From: Paenibacillus silviterrae
GTDB taxonomy: Bacteria > Bacillota > Bacilli > Paenibacillales > NBRC-103111
Assembly (NCBI RefSeq): GCF_030167925.1
Contig: NZ_JASKUT010000002.1
Coordinates: 992,001-1,056,000 of the forward strand
DNA: 64,000 nt
Reading direction: 5' to 3'
The translations under genes and the position numbers were made by a program. Numbering within the stretch: position 1 is the stretch's first letter; every line of letters begins with the position of its first letter. Positions 61,922 to 64,000 of this stretch are shown piece by piece. The notes beneath the pieces were generated by a model. The model had not been told where the DNA came from, made no database searches, and saw only the letters and a list, made by a program, of their open reading frames with translations.

Positions 61922-63754
61922 TTAACGGTTAATAAATTGCAGCTGTACAAGCATTCGTTTTACCATGACAGCTGCTTCCGCCCGCGTTGCGTGAAGCTGC
62001 GGTGCGAAGGAGCCGTCGGGCCTGCCGCTTACGATACCGCCCTGCACGGCCGTTGAAACAGCCAATCGCGCCCACTCGGATATAGAGGCAGCATCGGTAA
62101 ACCCATTGTTCGTGCCCTTGGCGGGGCCGGCTTTTCCTACAATAGATATTGCCCTTACAATCATCACTGCCGCTTCCTCTCGAGTAACTGGACGCTGCGG
62201 TCCGAAGCTGCCGTCTTCGTACCCCGAAATAAGCTTGTATTTGGCTGCCGTTGCGACGAACGGCGCAAACCAGTCGCCAGACTGAACGTCAGAATAAGGA
62301 GCAGCAACGGAAGCGGGGGTAAGTCCAAGCGCCCGGACGAGCAGAGCCGCGAATTCGGCCCGGGTCACCTGGCCGTGTGGAGCAAACTCGTTCGCGGATA
62401 CACCGTTTACGATGCGCTTTGAGGCAAGCATCTCAACGTCGCCTTGAGCCCAGCTTCCATTCAGATCCGCGAATGACTTGGGCATCTCGACAACAGCGTA
62501 TATGCTGTTGCCATTGCGCTTCAGTACGGCAGACCATTGTCCGTTGGTCTTCACAAATACGGTCGGTACAAACGCAAATTCTTTGGTTGCCGGGTCGTAA
62601 CGCAATCCGGTGGCCGCTGCCGGGTTAACCTCTCGAAGTAACGGCACGCTACGGTTCACATACTGGCTGCCAAAATCGTTCCATTCCACAGTTTGGCCCC
62701 CGCTTGTCATCGTCACCTTGTACTCGATCGCGGCCGAAGCAAGCGTTGGACCGAACACCGCGTTGATATCCTTCTCCACCGGGGCCGCTGCCCTTCCGAC
62801 GGAGATGCCCAGCTGGCCTTGCGGATCCATTCTACCCGCCAGGGCGGATAAAGGAAGCTCATATGTGCCGCTTCCTGTCGCGACAGCAAGGGACGCGGTT
62901 GCATGCTTTTGGGCAAGGCTTTCTAGTACACTTAGGGGCAGCTTTATATCGACGGACTCGTATGCGGATACATCAATCGTTAATACATGATTACCGTTGC
63001 TGATCCGATTGATCGCCGGACCGAAGGCTTCCCCTGTCAGTACGATAACGGCCACCGAATGGCCGTCTGTGCGCGTTGCATGCTGGACAGTTGCCTCATT
63101 CGGCCTTACAATCGGCTCTTGCGGTCCAGCTCCGCCATTGGCGGGGTTGCCTCCTACGTTGCCGGAGCCGCCTCCTCCGTTGCCGGAGTCGCCCCCCCCG
63201 TTGCCGGTGTCGCCCCCTCCGTTGCCGGGGTTACCCCCGCCGTTACCGGGATCGCCTCCGCCGTTACCGGGATCACCCCCGCCGTTTCCGGGATCACCTC
63301 CGCCGTTGCCGGGATCACCCCCGCCGTTTCCGGGATCACCCCCGCCGTTTCCGGGATCGCCCCCGCCGTTGCCGGGATCGCCCCCGCCGTTTCCGGGATC
63401 ACCCCCCGCCGATGGCGGAATGACGAACGTCGTTGTCTGCACCTCAGTTACCCCACTGCCCCCGACCGTAACCCGATAAGTGCCCTGGACACTTGGATGG
63501 GGGCGGTACGCGAAGGTGTAAGTTCCGTTCTCTCCGCTGGCGGTCTGGTCCAAATAATCGATCGTTCCAGCCGGAGATGTGACCATCACCGTCACTTGCT
63601 TACCGGCTCCGGAGGCGATCGTACCCGATATCGTCACCTGTCCGCTGCCTGCGGCTGCAGAAGCCTGCACGCTCACCTGCGCCGCCAGAGCGGATACCGG
63701 AAATACCGGGCAAATGAGCAATAACGAGATGCACAAAGCGTATAACCTTTTCAT
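61922..63754 (-). CDS. SLH-domain surface protein with Gly/Asp/Pro heptapeptide repeats
   Basis: This is a secreted cell-surface protein of 610 residues. The signal peptide (MKRLYALCISLLLICPVFPVSALA) precedes a beta-sandwich (about 25-115), a low-complexity spacer of 13 heptapeptide units (mostly GGGDPGN), a second structured region (about 220-425) and three SLH repeats (about 430-610) that bind pyruvylated cell-wall polymer. The frame opens at 63769; the ATG at 63754 has GGAGG 6 bases upstream and starts the signal peptide. It overlaps nothing but begins 11 bases after the preceding stop and ends 18 bases before the PL6 lyase gene. It may display or anchor that lyase, which has no SLH of its own, or bind its substrate; this is inferred. 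Confidence 0.88.
   Translation of the reverse strand: MKRLYALCISLLLICPVFPVSALAAQVSVQASAAAGSGQVTISGTIASGAGKQVTVMVTSPAGTIDYLDQTASGENGTYTFAYRPHPSVQGTYRVTVGGSGVTEVQTTTFVIPPSAGGDPGNGGGDPGNGGGDPGNGGGDPGNGGGDPGNGGGDPGNGGGDPGNGGGDPGNGGGNPGNGGGDTGNGGGDSGNGGGGSGNVGGNPANGGAGPQEPIVRPNEATVQHATRTDGHSVAVIVLTGEAFGPAINRISNGNHVLTIDVSAYESVDIKLPLSVLESLAQKHATASLAVATGSGTYELPLSALAGRMDPQGQLGISVGRAAAPVEKDINAVFGPTLASAAIEYKVTMTSGGQTVEWNDFGSQYVNRSVPLLREVNPAAATGLRYDPATKEFAFVPTVFVKTNGQWSAVLKRNGNSIYAVVEMPKSFADLNGSWAQGDVEMLASKRIVNGVSANEFAPHGQVTRAEFAALLVRALGLTPASVAAPYSDVQSGDWFAPFVATAAKYKLISGYEDGSFGPQRPVTREEAAVMIVRAISIVGKAGPAKGTNNGFTDAASISEWARLAVSTAVQGGIVSGRPDGSFAPQLHATRAEAAVMVKRMLVQLQFINR
63136..63408. repeat. 21-bp tandem repeats coding for GGGDPGN
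   Basis: About 13 tandem 21-bp units in the SLH-protein gene. The eight units nearest the N-terminus are GGGDPGN-like and nearly uniform; those toward the C-terminal side diverge (GGGNPGN, GGGDTGN, GGGDSGN, GGGGSGN, VGGNPAN). The array forms a flexible spacer and could change length by slippage. Confidence 0.9.
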
Positions 63755-63765
63755 CGTATTCCTCC

Positions 63766-64000
63766 TCATGGGTGATCGAAATAGGTTCGGATATGGTACA
63801 GTTCCTCCGATAACCCGTTAGCTGCATCCCGCACGGACACCTCGACCGTATAGCCGCTATCGGATGGCTCAAACTGTCCGCTCCACTTAAATTCCGCAAT
63901 GCTTCCCGCCCTAACCGTTCTGCGAACCGAGCCTGTCAGCACCTCCTCTTTGTCCGCATTGGACTTCAGGATCCGGAATTGCATAACGGTGTCGAACGAA
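63766..64000 (-). CDS. C-terminal end of a gene cut by the window edge
   Basis: The frame is open from the window end to a stop at 63766, giving 77 residues, and continues beyond. An ATG at 63984 exists but is preceded in frame by further sense codons (S-F-D-T-V) and has no ribosome site, so this is the tail of a longer protein. The visible part (VRAGSIAEFKWSGQF, then GYTVEVSVRDAANGL) looks like an extracellular beta-sandwich. It lies 11 bases before the SLH gene and so belongs to the same operon. The function is unknown. Confidence 0.6.
   Translation of the reverse strand, partial: SFDTVMQFRILKSNADKEEVLTGSVRRTVRAGSIAEFKWSGQFEPSDSGYTVEVSVRDAANGLSEELYHIRTYFDHP

Noticed and set aside
63154..63402. 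Possible CRISPR array
   Set aside because: The 21-bp units are contiguous, without spacers, and encode the GGGDPGN repeat in frame.
63076..63479. Several Pro/Arg- or Pro/Leu-rich frames in other phases
   Set aside because: They are translations of the 21-bp repeat array in wrong frames.

Overview
The window looks like the chromosome of a spore-forming Firmicute of the Paenibacillus type. This is inferred from gene style, not from a marker gene. The signs are very large multidomain secreted polysaccharide enzymes with SLH anchors, YesM/YesN two-component pairs, membrane-spanning AraC regulators, many LipO/LplB/LplC-type importers that lack their own ATPase, and strong AGGAGG ribosome sites. 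Most genes lie on the minus strand. I see no rRNA, tRNA, CRISPR array, insertion sequence or prophage.

Layout. 0-4.5 kb: a chemoreceptor, a DeoR-type repressor and a divergent metallophosphoesterase. 4.5-15.7 kb: a complete fructan (levan/inulin/sucrose) locus on the minus strand, with binding protein, sensor kinase, AraC-type response regulator, secreted GH32 lipoprotein, two permeases, fructokinase and cytoplasmic GH32. 15.8-24.7 kb: a second sugar importer (lplB-lplC-binding protein), a YesS-like regulator and a GH35 enzyme. 24.9-33.5 kb: a 2082-residue SLH-anchored beta-helix protein and a GH141-like beta-helix protein. 34.0-41.0 kb: a visibly AT-richer block holding a 2038-residue pectin methylesterase/double acetylesterase and a MerR-type regulator, with a textbook MerR promoter (19-bp spacer, internal dyad) between them. 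41.2-46.8 kb: another membrane AraC regulator and two paralogous orphan binding proteins. 47.1-52.8 kb: two TauD/TfdA dioxygenases flanking an LplB/LplC/binding-protein importer. 53-56.8 kb: a secreted protein of unknown role, a drug exporter, a VOC protein and a Rossmann-fold protein. 56.9-64 kb: a PL6-type lyase fused to a second beta-helix, preceded by an SLH surface protein and the end of a further gene cut by the window edge.

How they work together: surface enzymes cut plant or microbial polysaccharides (fructan, pectin, an alginate- or chondroitin-like uronate polymer). Solute-binding lipoproteins and permeases import the oligomers, presumably powered by a shared MsmX-like ATPase encoded elsewhere, and cytoplasmic enzymes finish the job. 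Each block has its own sensor or AraC/MerR regulator.

The most unusual signals are three. First, a duplicated leader/terminator element (ACCGGANNACCGGAGAC followed by a terminator hairpin) lies before the second TauD gene and again before the permease of the same cluster. Second, oxygenases are paired with a sugar-type importer. Third, the MerR operator-promoter sits in front of the pectin enzyme.
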